A stretch of DNA of 48,085 bases from positions 1 through 48,085 of the forward strand of contig NZ_JAIBLJ010000027.1 in the NCBI RefSeq assembly GCF_020179385.1, written 5' to 3'. A program made the position numbers and the translations under genes. A model generated the notes under the pieces. That model made no database searches. It was not told the DNA's origin and was given only the letters and a program-made list of their open reading frames with translations. The stretch comes from Alkalihalobacillus sp. YIM B00296 (GTDB lineage Bacteria > Bacillota > Bacilli > Bacillales > Fictibacillaceae). This document shows, piece by piece, positions 29,742-40,515 of the stretch (its first letter is position 1; each line of letters starts with the position of its first letter).

Positions 29742-31715
29742 ATGCCGAAGTTCTTTGAAAAGAGATGGCAGGAATTACATATTCTCTTATTACTTGTAAT
29801 TTTAGCTATATTCATAGGAATCATCACCTACTATAATTGGATAATGGGGATCGTCGCTTTTTTCATACTTGGAGTGACGGTATATTTTGCATTGATAAAG
29901 GAAATCGAATTCCGGTCGAATATAGAGGATTATATTACTACGCTTTCACACCGAGTGAAAAAGGTAGGGGAAGAAGCCCTGATGGAAATGCCGATCGGGA
30001 TCATCCTCTATGATGACCAATATAAAATTGAATGGACAAATCCTTATTTGACCACAATCATTGAGCAAGAATCCTTTATCGGCAACTCCCTCAATTTGAT
30101 TTCTGAAGAGCTTATCCCTTTCATCAGAGGAGAAGAAAAAGAAGAAATTATCAAGGTGAATAAACGGAAATACAGTGTTTATTTAAAAAGGGAAGAACGA
30201 TTGCTATATTTTTCGGATGTCACCGAACAAGTTGAAGTGGAAAGGCTTTATGATGAAGAACAGACAGTCATCGGGCTCATCTTTCTGGATAATTATGATG
30301 AAGTCACACAAGGAATGGATGATCAAGTACGAAGTAACATCAATAGCAAGGTGACCTCCATATTGAACCAATGGGCGACCGATTATGGTATTTTCTTAAA
30401 ACGGACGTCCTCAGACCGGTTTATTGCTGTATTGAATCAACGGATCTTAGCAGAACTGGAAAAGACTAAATTCGCTCTGTTGGATGAAGTACGTGATCTT
30501 ACATCTAAACAGAACATTCCGTTGACCTTAAGTATCGGACTTGGAAGCGGCTCGGCTATGCTGCCTGAACTTGGACAACTGGCTCAATCCAGCCTGGATC
30601 TTGCTTTAGGCCGCGGTGGTGATCAGGTCGCCATCAAACAGACGAACGGTAAAGTACGTTTCTATGGCGGGAAAACGAATCCGATGGAGAAACGAACCCG
30701 TGTCCGTGCACGAGTGATTTCACATGCCCTTACAGAGCTTGTACTGGATAGTGACCAAGTTATTGTCATGGGCCATAAAAACCCGGATATGGATGCCCTT
30801 GGAGCTTGTATCGGGATATTGAAAGTGGCAAGCATAAACGATAAGCCATGCAGTATTGTGCTTGATCAGAATGACATTGATATCGGCATTCAACGATTGC
30901 TTGAAGAAATCAAAGAGAAGGAAGAGCTTTGGGAGCATTTCGTTACGCCTGAGGAAGCGCTGGAACGCGCAACTCCAAATACACTGCTGGTTGTGGTTGA
31001 TACACATAAGCCATCGCTTGTCATTGAAGAACGATTAGTCAATAAGTTGGAAAAGGTGATCGTCATCGACCACCACCGCCGTGGTGAAGATTTCATCGAT
31101 GATCCGGTACTTGTATATATGGAGCCTTATGCCTCATCCACCGCAGAACTTGTCACCGAATTACTAGAATATCAACCCAAACTCAGAAAAATGGAAATTC
31201 TTGAGGCAACAGCTTTACTAGCTGGCATTATCGTAGATACGAAGAGTTTCACGTTACGTACAGGATCCAGGACATTCGATGCGGCTTCTTATTTACGTTC
31301 TCATGGAGCGGATACGATTCTTGTACAGAAGTTCCTTAAAGAAGATATCGATCGTTATGTAAAACGTTCAAGGTTGATTGAGAATTCCCACATCTACAAA
31401 GGTGGCATTGCAATTGCTAAAGGAGATGAAGATGAAGAGTTCGGCCAAGTGCTCATCGCTCAAGCAGCTGATACGCTGTTATCGATGTCTGGAGTTCTTG
31501 CATCGTTTGTGATTTCGAAGCGGATTGATGATAAAATCAGTATCAGTGCCCGATCGCTCGGTGATGTGAATGTCCAGTTGATCATGGAAAGATTAAATGG
31601 TGGCGGTCACTTGACGAATGCAGCGGCTCAATTGGAAGATGTTACGATTGAAGAAGCAGAACGACAATTGAAGAAAATTATAGATCAATATTTTGAAGGG
31701 GGAGACGTGGAATGA
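29742..31715 (+). CDS. gdpP: cyclic-di-AMP phosphodiesterase GdpP (YybT)
   Basis: This membrane-bound enzyme hydrolyses c-di-AMP and has 657 residues. Two helices (about 12-55) are followed by a degenerate PAS domain, a degenerate GGDEF domain (about 175-305), and DHH-DHHA1 with [29 protein letters not shown] and [11 protein letters not shown]. All metal ligands visible in those motifs are intact. Its last 4 bp overlap rplI. c-di-AMP controls potassium and cell-wall homeostasis. Confidence 0.96.
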   Translation: MPKFFEKRWQELHILLLLVILAIFIGIITYYNWIMGIVAFFILGVTVYFALIKEIEFRSNIEDYITTLSHRVKKVGEEALMEMPIGIILYDDQYKIEWTNPYLTTIIEQESFIGNSLNLISEELIPFIRGEEKEEIIKVNKRKYSVYLKREERLLYFSDVTEQVEVERLYDEEQTVIGLIFLDNYDEVTQGMDDQVRSNINSKVTSILNQWATDYGIFLKRTSSDRFIAVLNQRILAELEKTKFALLDEVRDLTSKQNIPLTLSIGLGSGSAMLPELGQLAQSSLDLALGRGGDQVAIKQTNGKVRFYGGKTNPMEKRTRVRARVISHALTELVLDSDQVIVMGHKNPDMDALGACIGILKVASINDKPCSIVLDQNDIDIGIQRLLEEIKEKEELWEHFVTPEEALERATPNTLLVVVDTHKPSLVIEERLVNKLEKVIVIDHHRRGEDFIDDPVLVYMEPYASSTAELVTELLEYQPKLRKMEILEATALLAGIIVDTKSFTLRTGSRTFDAASYLRSHGADTILVQKFLKEDIDRYVKRSRLIENSHIYKGGIAIAKGDEDEEFGQVLIAQAADTLLSMSGVLASFVISKRIDDKISISARSLGDVNVQLIMERLNGGGHLTNAAAQLEDVTIEEAERQLKKIIDQYFEGGDVE

Positions 31716-32158
31716 AGGTTATCTTTATTAAAGATGTAAAAGGTAAAGGAAAACAAGGTGAAGTGAAGAACGTTTCGGAAGGATACGCACGCAATTATCT
31801 ATTCCCAAATAATCTCGCAAAGGAAGCGAATAAAGGCAACCTTAAAACGCTTGAGAAAAAGAAAGAAAGTAAAAAGAAGCAGGCAGAAGAAGAACGTCTC
31901 GAAGCTGTTAAACTCAAGGATGAGCTTGAAAAACTCACCATTGAACTTTCGACTAAAGCAGGCGAGGGTGGGCGCTTATTCGGCTCGATTACAAGCAAGC
32001 AAATTGCTGCTGTACTAAAGGAAAAAGGCTATAAGGTTGATAAGCGAAAGATTGAGCTTTCCGAACCGATCCGTTCGTTAGGTTATACGAATGTACCTAT
32101 TAAACTACATCCAGAAGTAACCGCAACACTGAAAGTCCATGTGTCAGAAGAGAAATAA
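31712..32158 (+). CDS. rplI: 50S ribosomal protein L9
   Basis: The protein has 148 residues. An N-terminal rRNA-binding domain ([19 protein letters not shown]) is joined by a long charged helix (about 45-75) to a C-terminal domain with [17 protein letters not shown] at 31712 overlaps the gdpP stop as ATGA, so it is translationally coupled. Confidence 0.97.
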   Translation: MKVIFIKDVKGKGKQGEVKNVSEGYARNYLFPNNLAKEANKGNLKTLEKKKESKKKQAEEERLEAVKLKDELEKLTIELSTKAGEGGRLFGSITSKQIAAVLKEKGYKVDKRKIELSEPIRSLGYTNVPIKLHPEVTATLKVHVSEEK

Positions 32159-32181
32159 TAGAATGAAAAGGAGGAAAAGCT

Positions 32182-33546
32182 ATGAGTGATCTTTTCTCAG
32201 ATCGGATCCCTCCTCATAATATTGAAGCAGAGCAGGCAGTCCTAGGGGCTGTCTTTCTAGAGCCTGAATCGTTGACGACAGCAACAGAACTCTTGATGCC
32301 TGAAGATTTTTACCGTGCAGCTCATCAACGCATTTTTTCTGTTATGGTCGATTTGACAGAAAAAGGGGAACCTATTGACCTAGTAACGGTCACATCGGAA
32401 TTACAGGATCGTAAGCTTCTAGAGGAAGTAGGCGGGGTATCTTATTTAAGTGACCTTGCCAATTCAGTACCTACAGCTGCGAATATCGAATATTATGGGC
32501 AAATCGTGGAAGAAAAGTCGTTGCTCAGAAGATTGATCCGCACTGCAACAGATATTGCAGCAAACGGTTATTCTCGTGAAGATGAAGTAGAACAAATTCT
32601 AAATGAAGCTGAGAAAAATATTCTAGCAGTTGCACAAAGAAAAAATACCGGTGTATTCAAATCAATTAAAGATGTTCTCGTTCAAGCTTACGATAATATC
32701 GAAATACTCCAAAATAAAAAAGGAGACATCACCGGGATCCCGACTGGCTTTGCTGAGCTGGATCGGATAACGGCTGGTTTCCAGCGAAATGACTTGATCA
32801 TCGTTGCAGCCCGTCCATCAGTCGGTAAAACAGCCTTTGCATTGAATATTGCACAAAATGTAGCTACAAAAACAGATGAGAATGTAGCGATTTTCAGTTT
32901 GGAGATGGGAGCAGAGCAGCTTGTCATGCGTATGCTTTGTGCAGAAGGCAATATCGATGCACAGCGCCTCCGAACAGGGGATTTGCAGCCTGAAGACTGG
33001 CAAAAGCTGACGATGGCAATGGGCAGCCTTTCGAACGCCGGTATCTATATTGATGACACACCAGGTGTGCGTGTTAGTGATATTCGGGCGAAGTGTCGTC
33101 GTTTAAAGCAAGAAAAAGGACTCGGTATGATCTTGATTGACTATATGCAACTGATTCTGGGAAATGGAAAGTCAGGAGAGAACCGTCAGCAGGAAGTATC
33201 TGAAATTTCTCGTTCATTGAAAGGTCTCGCACGTGAACTGGAAGTGCCGGTCATTTCACTTTCACAGCTATCCCGTGGAGTAGAATCACGACAGGATAAA
33301 CGACCAATGATGTCTGACATCCGTGAATCAGGAAGTATCGAGCAGGACGCAGATATCATCGCATTCCTATATCGTGATGATTATTATGATAAAGAAAGTG
33401 AAAACAAAGATATCATTGAGATTATCATAGCAAAGCAACGTAATGGCCCAGTCGGAACCGTCGAGCTTGCTTTCGTTAAAGAATATAACAAGTTTGTCAA
33501 TTTGGAGCGCCGGTTTGATGAGAATGAAATGCCGCCGGGGGCATAG
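32182..33546 (+). CDS. dnaC: replicative DNA helicase (DnaC of B. subtilis, DnaB of E. coli)
   Basis: This hexameric 5'-3' fork helicase has 454 residues. The N-terminal primase-interacting domain covers about 1-150. The RecA-like motor has Walker A ARPSVGKTAF, Walker B in MILIDYMQLI, and ESGSIEQDADIIAFLYRDDY with the arginine-finger region. ATG at 32182 follows AAGGAGG. It ends the yybS-gdpP-rplI-dnaC cluster. No intein is present. Confidence 0.97.
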   Translation: MSDLFSDRIPPHNIEAEQAVLGAVFLEPESLTTATELLMPEDFYRAAHQRIFSVMVDLTEKGEPIDLVTVTSELQDRKLLEEVGGVSYLSDLANSVPTAANIEYYGQIVEEKSLLRRLIRTATDIAANGYSREDEVEQILNEAEKNILAVAQRKNTGVFKSIKDVLVQAYDNIEILQNKKGDITGIPTGFAELDRITAGFQRNDLIIVAARPSVGKTAFALNIAQNVATKTDENVAIFSLEMGAEQLVMRMLCAEGNIDAQRLRTGDLQPEDWQKLTMAMGSLSNAGIYIDDTPGVRVSDIRAKCRRLKQEKGLGMILIDYMQLILGNGKSGENRQQEVSEISRSLKGLARELEVPVISLSQLSRGVESRQDKRPMMSDIRESGSIEQDADIIAFLYRDDYYDKESENKDIIEIIIAKQRNGPVGTVELAFVKEYNKFVNLERRFDENEMPPGA

Positions 33547-33592
33547 GGGGTTGTCCCAATAGTGTCAGACACTTTAGGGACAGCCTCTTTTT
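33546..33592 (+). terminator. dnaC terminator
   Basis: GGGTTGTCCC pairs with GGGACAGCCT after an inner AGTGTC...ACT stem, and TTTTT follows. It begins at the stop codon. Confidence 0.88.
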
Positions 33593-33593
33593 A

Positions 33594-33778
33594 GATAAGA
33601 AAGTATTGGAATGGGCTAGCTCCAACGCTCAACCATTTGGATCCCTTCAGCCCTCCTGAGGCGGTGACACATTGATTTAGGTCGAAGTGTTTACCCACGA
33701 AGAACCAAACTTTGTTTGGTTCGAGCCTCCTCGCCGGACTTCCAGTGCCTTTGATCAGGGCGTTTGCGCTTTTCTTAT
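33594..33778 (+). repeat. terminator-adjacent repeat, copy 4 (long form)
   Basis: It starts ATAAGAAAGTATTGG directly after the dnaC terminator and ends GGGCGTTTGCGCTTTTCTTAT, giving inverted ends ATAAGAAAG/CTTTTCTTAT. The extra module (about 33665-33732) contains a perfect hairpin GAACCAAAC/GTTTGGTTC. CAACGCTC pairs with GGGCGTTTG as a closing stem. Confidence 0.88.
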
Positions 33779-33810
33779 AACAAAATTTTGATTGAGCGAA
33801 GGGTTCTAAT

Positions 33811-35223
<1,413 letters not shown>

Positions 35224-35231
35224 ACGGATTA

Positions 35232-35268
35232 ACCCAGGTATCGAAGACGATATCTGGGTCTTTTTTAT
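35232..35268 (+). terminator. purA terminator
   Basis: ACCCAGGTATC (35232-35242) pairs with GATATCTGGGT (35249-35259), with one mismatch. CTTTTTTA follows. Confidence 0.9.
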
Positions 35269-35362
35269 ATTATAATGTTCAATGTAAGTGAAATTGCCGA
35301 TTTTTGCCGTTTCGCCGATTAATTTCCCAATTTCGCCGATAAAATCATTACAACGATTTTTA

Positions 35363-35391
35363 TTGAAATTAAATAGATTACATGATACTAT
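35363..35391 (+). promoter_or_regulatory. tRNA cluster promoter
   Basis: TTGAAA (35363-35368), a 17-bp spacer and TACTAT (35386-35391) preceded by TGA form an extended -10 promoter. It lies 21 bp before the broken tRNA-Lys and could serve all three tRNA genes. Confidence 0.7.
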
Positions 35392-35411
35392 TTACTTTGT
35401 CGGTCAAATGA

Positions 35412-35530
35412 GGGCCATTAGGTCAGTCGGTAGAGTATCTTACTTATAATTAGAGGTCAAAGGTTCCCCTGCGGAAAGATGGAATATTCACAGGACTGGC
35501 TAATGCGGTGGAGTCCTTCATGGCTCACCA
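35412..35530 (+). pseudogene. tRNA-Lys gene interrupted by 44 bp in the T-loop
   Basis: GGGCCATTAGGTCAGTCGGT and what follows up to AAAGGTTC (35412-35466) match bacterial tRNA-Lys(TTT). GAGTCCTTCATGGCTCACCA (35511-35530) is the missing 3' part including CCA. Between them, 44 bp (35467-35510) interrupt the T-loop between TTC and GAG. The acceptor stem still pairs. The D-stem has a G-G mismatch, the anticodon stem a T-T mismatch, the anticodon reads TAT instead of TTT, and one variable-loop G is missing. These changes make it a pseudogene. Confidence 0.85.
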
Positions 35531-35551
35531 TTTACTACATAAAACTAGCTT

Positions 35552-35627
35552 GGACCCGTGGTGTAGGGGTTAACATGCCTGCCTGTCACGCAGGAGATCG
35601 CCGGTTCGAATCCGGTCGGGTCCGCCA
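35552..35627 (+). tRNA. tRNA-Asp(GTC)
   Basis: The acceptor GGACCCG pairs with CGGGTCC, the anticodon loop is CTGTCAC with GTC, and the T-arm is CCGGTTCGAATCCGG. The discriminator G and an encoded CCA complete the gene. All arms are intact. Confidence 0.97.
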
Positions 35628-35730
35628 TCTATATACTTCAGTTCAACGCTGGATCATCAGCGAGTTATCCCGATACATTATCCTCCTCCCATATTGGATA
35701 GGGAAGGAGAACAATTTAATACATCCATAT

Positions 35731-35806
<76 letters not shown>

Positions 35807-35810
35807 TCAT

Positions 35811-35837
35811 GCATGACTTAGAAATCATGCTTTTTTT
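35811..35837 (+). terminator. tRNA cluster terminator
   Basis: GCATGA (35811-35816) and TCATGC (35825-35830) form a stem followed by seven T. It starts 5 bp after the tRNA-Phe CCA. Confidence 0.88.
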
Positions 35838-36054
35838 ATGCCGTTTTTTAGGATTAAATTCCTATATACCCAAATAGATGGAAAGCCTTTTACGACAACA
35901 ATACAGTTTCATTACAAAACGATGTAACATATTGTCGGATAATTTGAACTTATGATACCGTCTATATTGGTGTCATCTCTATAAATAGACTAAAAGTCAC
36001 AATAATATCTAACCAATTATGTTGCAGAATACATAATAGGAGGGGACAAAAGTT

Positions 36055-37557
36055 TTGGGTATGGGGAAGAGTAGGTTAAATAGAATCATGGGAAAAAGTA
36101 GGATAAAAAGGGCCAGGCTCTGGAGAATACAAAAAATAACAGTATTGACCGTTCTAGTGTTTATACTTGGATCGTTAGGCTTTACGGCCACTACACAAGC
36201 TTCAGATGATCGGTTTGAACTGATCAAAACAGTTTATCATGTGTATGTGGGCGGGGAAAATATCGGTCTAGTGAATGAGAAGAGTTTTGTGGAAGACATC
36301 AAAAAGGATATCCAGGTGAAAGCTGAAGATCGTTTCAAGAATGTACAGTTGGTTATTAATGAAACTGTGGAGTACGTTCCTGAAAGAATCTTCAATCCGG
36401 AAATCAATCATTCATTAGTCAAGCAAAAGCTTGAGGATCGTCTTACTATCGGTATACAAGGTGTGAAACTGTCATTCGGTGGAAAAACACTCGGCTATTT
36501 CAAGAACGAAGAAGAAGCTGAGGAAGTACTCCGCGAGTTAAAGCTAAAATATACAGACGTACAAACACTTGAGCAATTAGAAGAAAGCGAATCGAATAAA
36601 AAAGAGACTGAAGGAAATGAAGAAGAGGACAGTAAGAAAGAAGATAAAGTTTTAAGTGTATCTTTTGATGAAAAGGTAGATATTGAACCATCGAAAGTGC
36701 AATCCGAAGATCTTACAGAACTTAAAGATGCTTTATCCAAATTCAAAAAGGGTACCTTGGAAACACAAAAACATGAAGTAAAAAAAGGTGAAACAATCAA
36801 ATCGATCGTAAAGAAATATGACCTGGACCAGGAAAAGTTATATGAATTGAATCCTAAGCTCAATAAAGAAGATAAATTGAAAGAAGGGCAAGAACTGGTT
36901 GTAACGGCATATGAGCCCTATGCCCAAGTGATTGTCAAAGAAAGATTGACCAAGGAATATACGATCGATCATGAAACAGAAGTCAAAAATGACGATTCAA
37001 TGCTAAAAGGTAAAACAAAAATAGACCAAAAAGGTAAAGATGGTAAGAAAGCTGTCCAATATACCATTACCAAAACTAATGGAAATGTGACTGAAGAAGA
37101 AGTTTTGAATGAGGAAATCCTTTCTGAACCAGTCAAGGAAATCAAGCTAAAAGGGACGAAGGTCATCCCATCAAGCGGGACCGGCTCGTTCCAATGGCCT
37201 GCAGTAGGTGGTTATGTGTCCAGCTATAAAGGCCAACGCTGGGGCAGGGAACATAAAGGAATCGATATCGCACGCCCAAGCGAGCGCTCAATCCTAGCAG
37301 CAGATAATGGAAAAGTTATATCCGGAGGCTATACAACTAGCGGATATGGGAATAAAATTGAAATAAATCATAATAACGGATTTAAAACGGTATATGCGCA
37401 TCTTGCTTCGATCAGTGTCTCACCTGGACAAACAGTCAAAAAAGGACAAAAGATCGGTGTCATGGGTTCTACAGGAAATTCAACGGGTGTACACCTGCAC
37501 TTTGAACTTTATAAGAACGGTGCGCTGCAAAATCCTTTGAATTATGTAAGCCAATAA
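36055..37557 (+). CDS. cell-wall peptidase: LysM, G5 and M23 domains
   Basis: The 500-residue exported protein has a basic N-terminus and a hydrophobic segment ending near TTQAS (about residue 50). A low-complexity Glu/Lys/Ser stretch spans about 180-205. A LysM follows (HEVKKGETIKSIVKKYDLDQ), then a G5-like domain (about 290-365) and a C-terminal M23 peptidase with HKGIDIA, YAHL and HLHFEL, the zinc and catalytic residues. It probably cleaves peptidoglycan cross-bridges. TTG at 36055 is 8-9 nt after AGGAGGGG; ATG at 36061 is farther. Its position just before walRK suggests a WalR target, which is inference. Confidence 0.92.
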   Translation: MGMGKSRLNRIMGKSRIKRARLWRIQKITVLTVLVFILGSLGFTATTQASDDRFELIKTVYHVYVGGENIGLVNEKSFVEDIKKDIQVKAEDRFKNVQLVINETVEYVPERIFNPEINHSLVKQKLEDRLTIGIQGVKLSFGGKTLGYFKNEEEAEEVLRELKLKYTDVQTLEQLEESESNKKETEGNEEEDSKKEDKVLSVSFDEKVDIEPSKVQSEDLTELKDALSKFKKGTLETQKHEVKKGETIKSIVKKYDLDQEKLYELNPKLNKEDKLKEGQELVVTAYEPYAQVIVKERLTKEYTIDHETEVKNDDSMLKGKTKIDQKGKDGKKAVQYTITKTNGNVTEEEVLNEEILSEPVKEIKLKGTKVIPSSGTGSFQWPAVGGYVSSYKGQRWGREHKGIDIARPSERSILAADNGKVISGGYTTSGYGNKIEINHNNGFKTVYAHLASISVSPGQTVKKGQKIGVMGSTGNSTGVHLHFELYKNGALQNPLNYVSQ

Positions 37558-37563
37558 CCAGAT

Positions 37564-37597
37564 ACCTCTGGCAGGTCATCCCTGCTGGAGGTTTTTC
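37564..37597 (+). terminator. terminator after the M23 peptidase gene
   Basis: ACCTC-TG-GCAGG pairs with CCTGC-TG-GAGGT, and TTTTTCT follows. Confidence 0.9.
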
Positions 37598-37603
37598 TAT
37601 AAA

Positions 37604-37760
37604 AGATAAGAAAGTATAAAAATTTTGTTTCGATGAAGGAGTGCTAGCTCCAACGCCCAACCACTTAGATCACTTCAGTCCTCTTGCAGCGGTCGACAGT
37701 CTCCAGGCCGGACTTTCAGTGGCCTTCGTGGCTGACCAGGGTGCTTGCGTTTTTCTTATT
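37604..37760 (+). repeat. terminator-adjacent repeat, copy 5 (short form)
   Basis: It starts AGATAAGAAAGTATAAA 7 bp after the terminator and ends GCGTTTTTCTTAT. It contains GGAGTGCTAGCTCC, a small hairpin, and CAACGCCCAACCACTTAGA. The extra module is absent. Confidence 0.87.
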
Positions 37761-37792
37761 ACACCTGCAGATTTCCTCATATCGACATTGTG

Positions 37793-37801
37793 TGGTAAAA
37801 T
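37793..37801 (+). promoter_or_regulatory. likely walR extended -10 box
   Basis: TGGTAAAAT is an extended -10 element about 176 bp before walR. No good -35 is visible at 17 bp, as is common for TG-dependent promoters. Confidence 0.45.
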
Positions 37802-37861
37802 AAGTGAAAACTATGAAAACGAAGTTTAAAAATATACATCCTATTGAATTGGTTTTAACGT

Positions 37862-37933
37862 GCACTTAAAGAAGATATAAATTTCTTCTTCAGTATAAGT
37901 GCAACCATGTAAGGCTAAGCCTTCACAAGGCTT
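37862..37933 (+). promoter_or_regulatory. structured walR leader
   Basis: GCACTT (37862-37867) and AAGTGC (37897-37902) enclose an inner GAAGA/TCTTC hairpin. Downstream, AAGGCT (37911-37916), AAGCCTT (37917-37923) and AAGGCTT (37927-37933) can pair in two mutually exclusive ways. No regulator is known to me for this leader. Confidence 0.45.
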
Positions 37934-37976
37934 GGTAAAACCCAAGTTTTTCTTTAAATGAAAAGGAGACAAGGAT

Positions 37977-38684
37977 ATGGATAAGAAAATTTTAGTCGTT
38001 GATGATGAGAAACCGATTGCCGATATTTTGCAATTTAATCTAGAAAAAGAAGGATTCACCGTCATTTGTGCTTACGACGGTGCAACTGCCCTTGAAAAAG
38101 CAGAAGAGGAAATGCCGGACATGATTTTGCTCGATATCATGTTGCCGCAAAAGGATGGTATGGAAGTATGCCGTGAAATCCGTAAGAAATATGATATGCC
38201 GATCATCATGTTGACAGCTAAAGATTCAGAAATTGACAAAGTTCTAGGCTTAGAGCTTGGTGCAGATGATTATGTAACAAAACCATTCAGTACTCGAGAG
38301 CTTATTGCTCGTGTGAAAGCGAATATGCGCCGTCATCAACAAGAGGGTGAGCGGGAAGGCCTAGATGGGACCAGCGAAATCAAGATTGGTGCTTTGACAA
38401 TACATCCTGAGGCTTATCTTGTGACAAAGCGAGGAGAAAGCATCGAGTTGACCCATCGGGAGTTTGAATTGCTTCATTATATGGCCAAGCATATCGGTCA
38501 AGTTATGACCCGTGAACATTTGCTTCAAACTGTTTGGGGATACGACTATTTTGGTGATGTACGTACAGTAGATGTAACAGTACGTCGTCTAAGAGAAAAA
38601 GTGGAGGACAATCCTAGTCACCCAATGTGGATCATTACAAGACGGGGAGTAGGGTATTATCTAAGAAATCCAGACCAGGAGTAA
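37977..38684 (+). CDS. walR: essential response regulator WalR (YycF)
   Basis: This OmpR-family regulator of cell-wall metabolism has 235 residues. The receiver domain carries phospho-acceptor D53 in [11 protein letters not shown], and KPFSTREL follows. The winged helix covers about 130-232 and includes [18 protein letters not shown] at 37977 follows AAGGAGAC. It heads the walRKHIJ-htrC operon; walK starts 4 bp after its stop. Confidence 0.98.
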   Translation: MDKKILVVDDEKPIADILQFNLEKEGFTVICAYDGATALEKAEEEMPDMILLDIMLPQKDGMEVCREIRKKYDMPIIMLTAKDSEIDKVLGLELGADDYVTKPFSTRELIARVKANMRRHQQEGEREGLDGTSEIKIGALTIHPEAYLVTKRGESIELTHREFELLHYMAKHIGQVMTREHLLQTVWGYDYFGDVRTVDVTVRRLREKVEDNPSHPMWIITRRGVGYYLRNPDQE

Positions 38685-38688
38685 TTAA

Positions 38689-40515
38689 ATGGAAAAGGTT
38701 GGCTTTTTTAAATCAATACACTTTAAGTTTGTTGTGGTTTATATACTTCTTATCATAATCGCCATGCAAGTCATTGGCGTTCTTTTTATGGAGCGGCAAG
38801 AAGATAAATTGAAGGATAATTTCACGAAGAATGTCGATGAAAATGCTGACATGATTGAAGTTAACTTAAAGGAAGAACTAGAAAAAATCGCTAATAACAC
38901 TGAGAAAGAAGAGTCTTATCGGAATTTGAACTCTTTAATTAGAGACTTGTCTTATTCGGATATAGATCGTTTGATGGTAGTAAACCTTGATAAACAGGTT
39001 ATTGCAGCTAACGAGGAAGAGGATGTGGGAAAGAAAACCACATCACTTATGATTTCACAAGCCTTATTAGGTTCACCGACGAACGATATTTTTCAGACAA
39101 AAAATGAAAATGGAGATAAACTCGTCCGGACATATATCGTTTCCAAACCAATCCAGACCCCTAATGGTCAAGTCTTAGGTGCCTTATATATTGAAGCATC
39201 CATTGAGGAAATATATGAATTGTCGCGGACACTCAACGAAATTCTGGCAAATGCGACAATTATTGCCCTGGCAATAACCGCATTACTAGGTATAATTCTC
39301 GCAAGAACAATCACCCGCCCGTTAGCTGATATGCAGAAGCAGGCACAAGTCATGGCGAGGGGAGACTTCACCCGTAAAGTCCGTGTTTATGATAGGGACG
39401 AAATTGGCCAGTTGGCTGCTTCCTTTAATGATCTGACGAATAAGCTGCAGGAAGCGAATGAAATTACCGAAAGTGAACGTACGAAGCTTCGTTCGGTCCT
39501 TTCTTATATGACAGATGGCGTCATTGCAACTGACCGTGAGGGTTATATCATTCTTATGAATGATCGTGCAGAGGAAATGTTGTCTTTATCACGCCATGAA
39601 GCGATGGGCTTGTTTTTACCAGAAATTTTAGGTTTGGAAGAAGATTTTTCTATTGACCAGCTTGAAGAATCACCGAGTTCATTGATTTTAGACTATAGCT
39701 CAAAAGAAGTGCCTTTCATTATCCGTGCAAGTTTCTCTGTGATCCAGAAAGATGATGGTCCGGTGAATGGGATCATCACCGTTTTGCACGACGTAACAGA
39801 ACAAGAACAAATTGAGAAAGAACGCAGGGAGTTCGTCTCTAACGTATCTCATGAATTGAGGACCCCATTGACGACAATGAGAAGTTACTTGGAAGCCTTG
39901 GCAGAAGGTGCCTGGCAGGATAAAAATCTCGCACCGAAGTTCTTGAACGTCACTCAGACAGAGACAGAACGGATGATCCGTCTAGTAACGGATTTACTCC
40001 AATTATCAAAAATGGATAATAAAGACTATCAGTTAAACTTCCGGAAGGTTAATTTGACGGAGATGATGCAACAGGTCATCGATCGGTTTGAGATGTCGAA
40101 AAGTGAAAAAATCTCATTTGACAAGCATTTATACAATAAACCACTGCCAGTAAGGATAGATCCAGATAAAATCATTCAAGTGTTGGATAATATCATCTCA
40201 AACGCGTTGAAATATTCTCCAGATGGCGGTAAAGTCACCTTCAACCTTAAAAAAGAAGCGACCAATGTCCATATCAGCATAAAAGATGAGGGCGTTGGAA
40301 TTCCGAAGCAAAACCTTACAAAAATCTTTGAACGATTCTATCGTGTTGATAAGGCGAGGTCACGAGAAATTGGCGGTACAGGTCTTGGACTTGCGATCGC
40401 GAGTGAGGTCGTCAAGGCGCATAACGGGGAAATCTGGGCAGAAAGTGAGTATGGAAAAGGCACGACGATTCATGTTAAACTTCCAACTCACCAAACCAGG
40501 GAGGCAAGAGTGTGA
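38689..40515 (+). CDS. walK: sensor histidine kinase WalK (YycG)
   Basis: The 608-residue kinase partners WalR. A first helix spans about 12-32, an extracellular Cache-like domain about 33-182, and a second helix about 183-204. HAMP, PAS (about 260-370) and HisKA follow, with H388 in VSHELRTPLTTMRS. The ATPase has DNIISNALKYSPDGG and GTGLGLAIASEVV. The two helices and extracellular loop match the B. subtilis type. It overlaps walH by 4 bp. Confidence 0.98.
   Translation: MEKVGFFKSIHFKFVVVYILLIIIAMQVIGVLFMERQEDKLKDNFTKNVDENADMIEVNLKEELEKIANNTEKEESYRNLNSLIRDLSYSDIDRLMVVNLDKQVIAANEEEDVGKKTTSLMISQALLGSPTNDIFQTKNENGDKLVRTYIVSKPIQTPNGQVLGALYIEASIEEIYELSRTLNEILANATIIALAITALLGIILARTITRPLADMQKQAQVMARGDFTRKVRVYDRDEIGQLAASFNDLTNKLQEANEITESERTKLRSVLSYMTDGVIATDREGYIILMNDRAEEMLSLSRHEAMGLFLPEILGLEEDFSIDQLEESPSSLILDYSSKEVPFIIRASFSVIQKDDGPVNGIITVLHDVTEQEQIEKERREFVSNVSHELRTPLTTMRSYLEALAEGAWQDKNLAPKFLNVTQTETERMIRLVTDLLQLSKMDNKDYQLNFRKVNLTEMMQQVIDRFEMSKSEKISFDKHLYNKPLPVRIDPDKIIQVLDNIISNALKYSPDGGKVTFNLKKEATNVHISIKDEGVGIPKQNLTKIFERFYRVDKARSREIGGTGLGLAIASEVVKAHNGEIWAESEYGKGTTIHVKLPTHQTREARV

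Noticed and set aside
37641-37829. 62-codon frame covering repeat copy 5
   Set aside because: The frame lies in repetitive DNA and is not kept open in the other copies.
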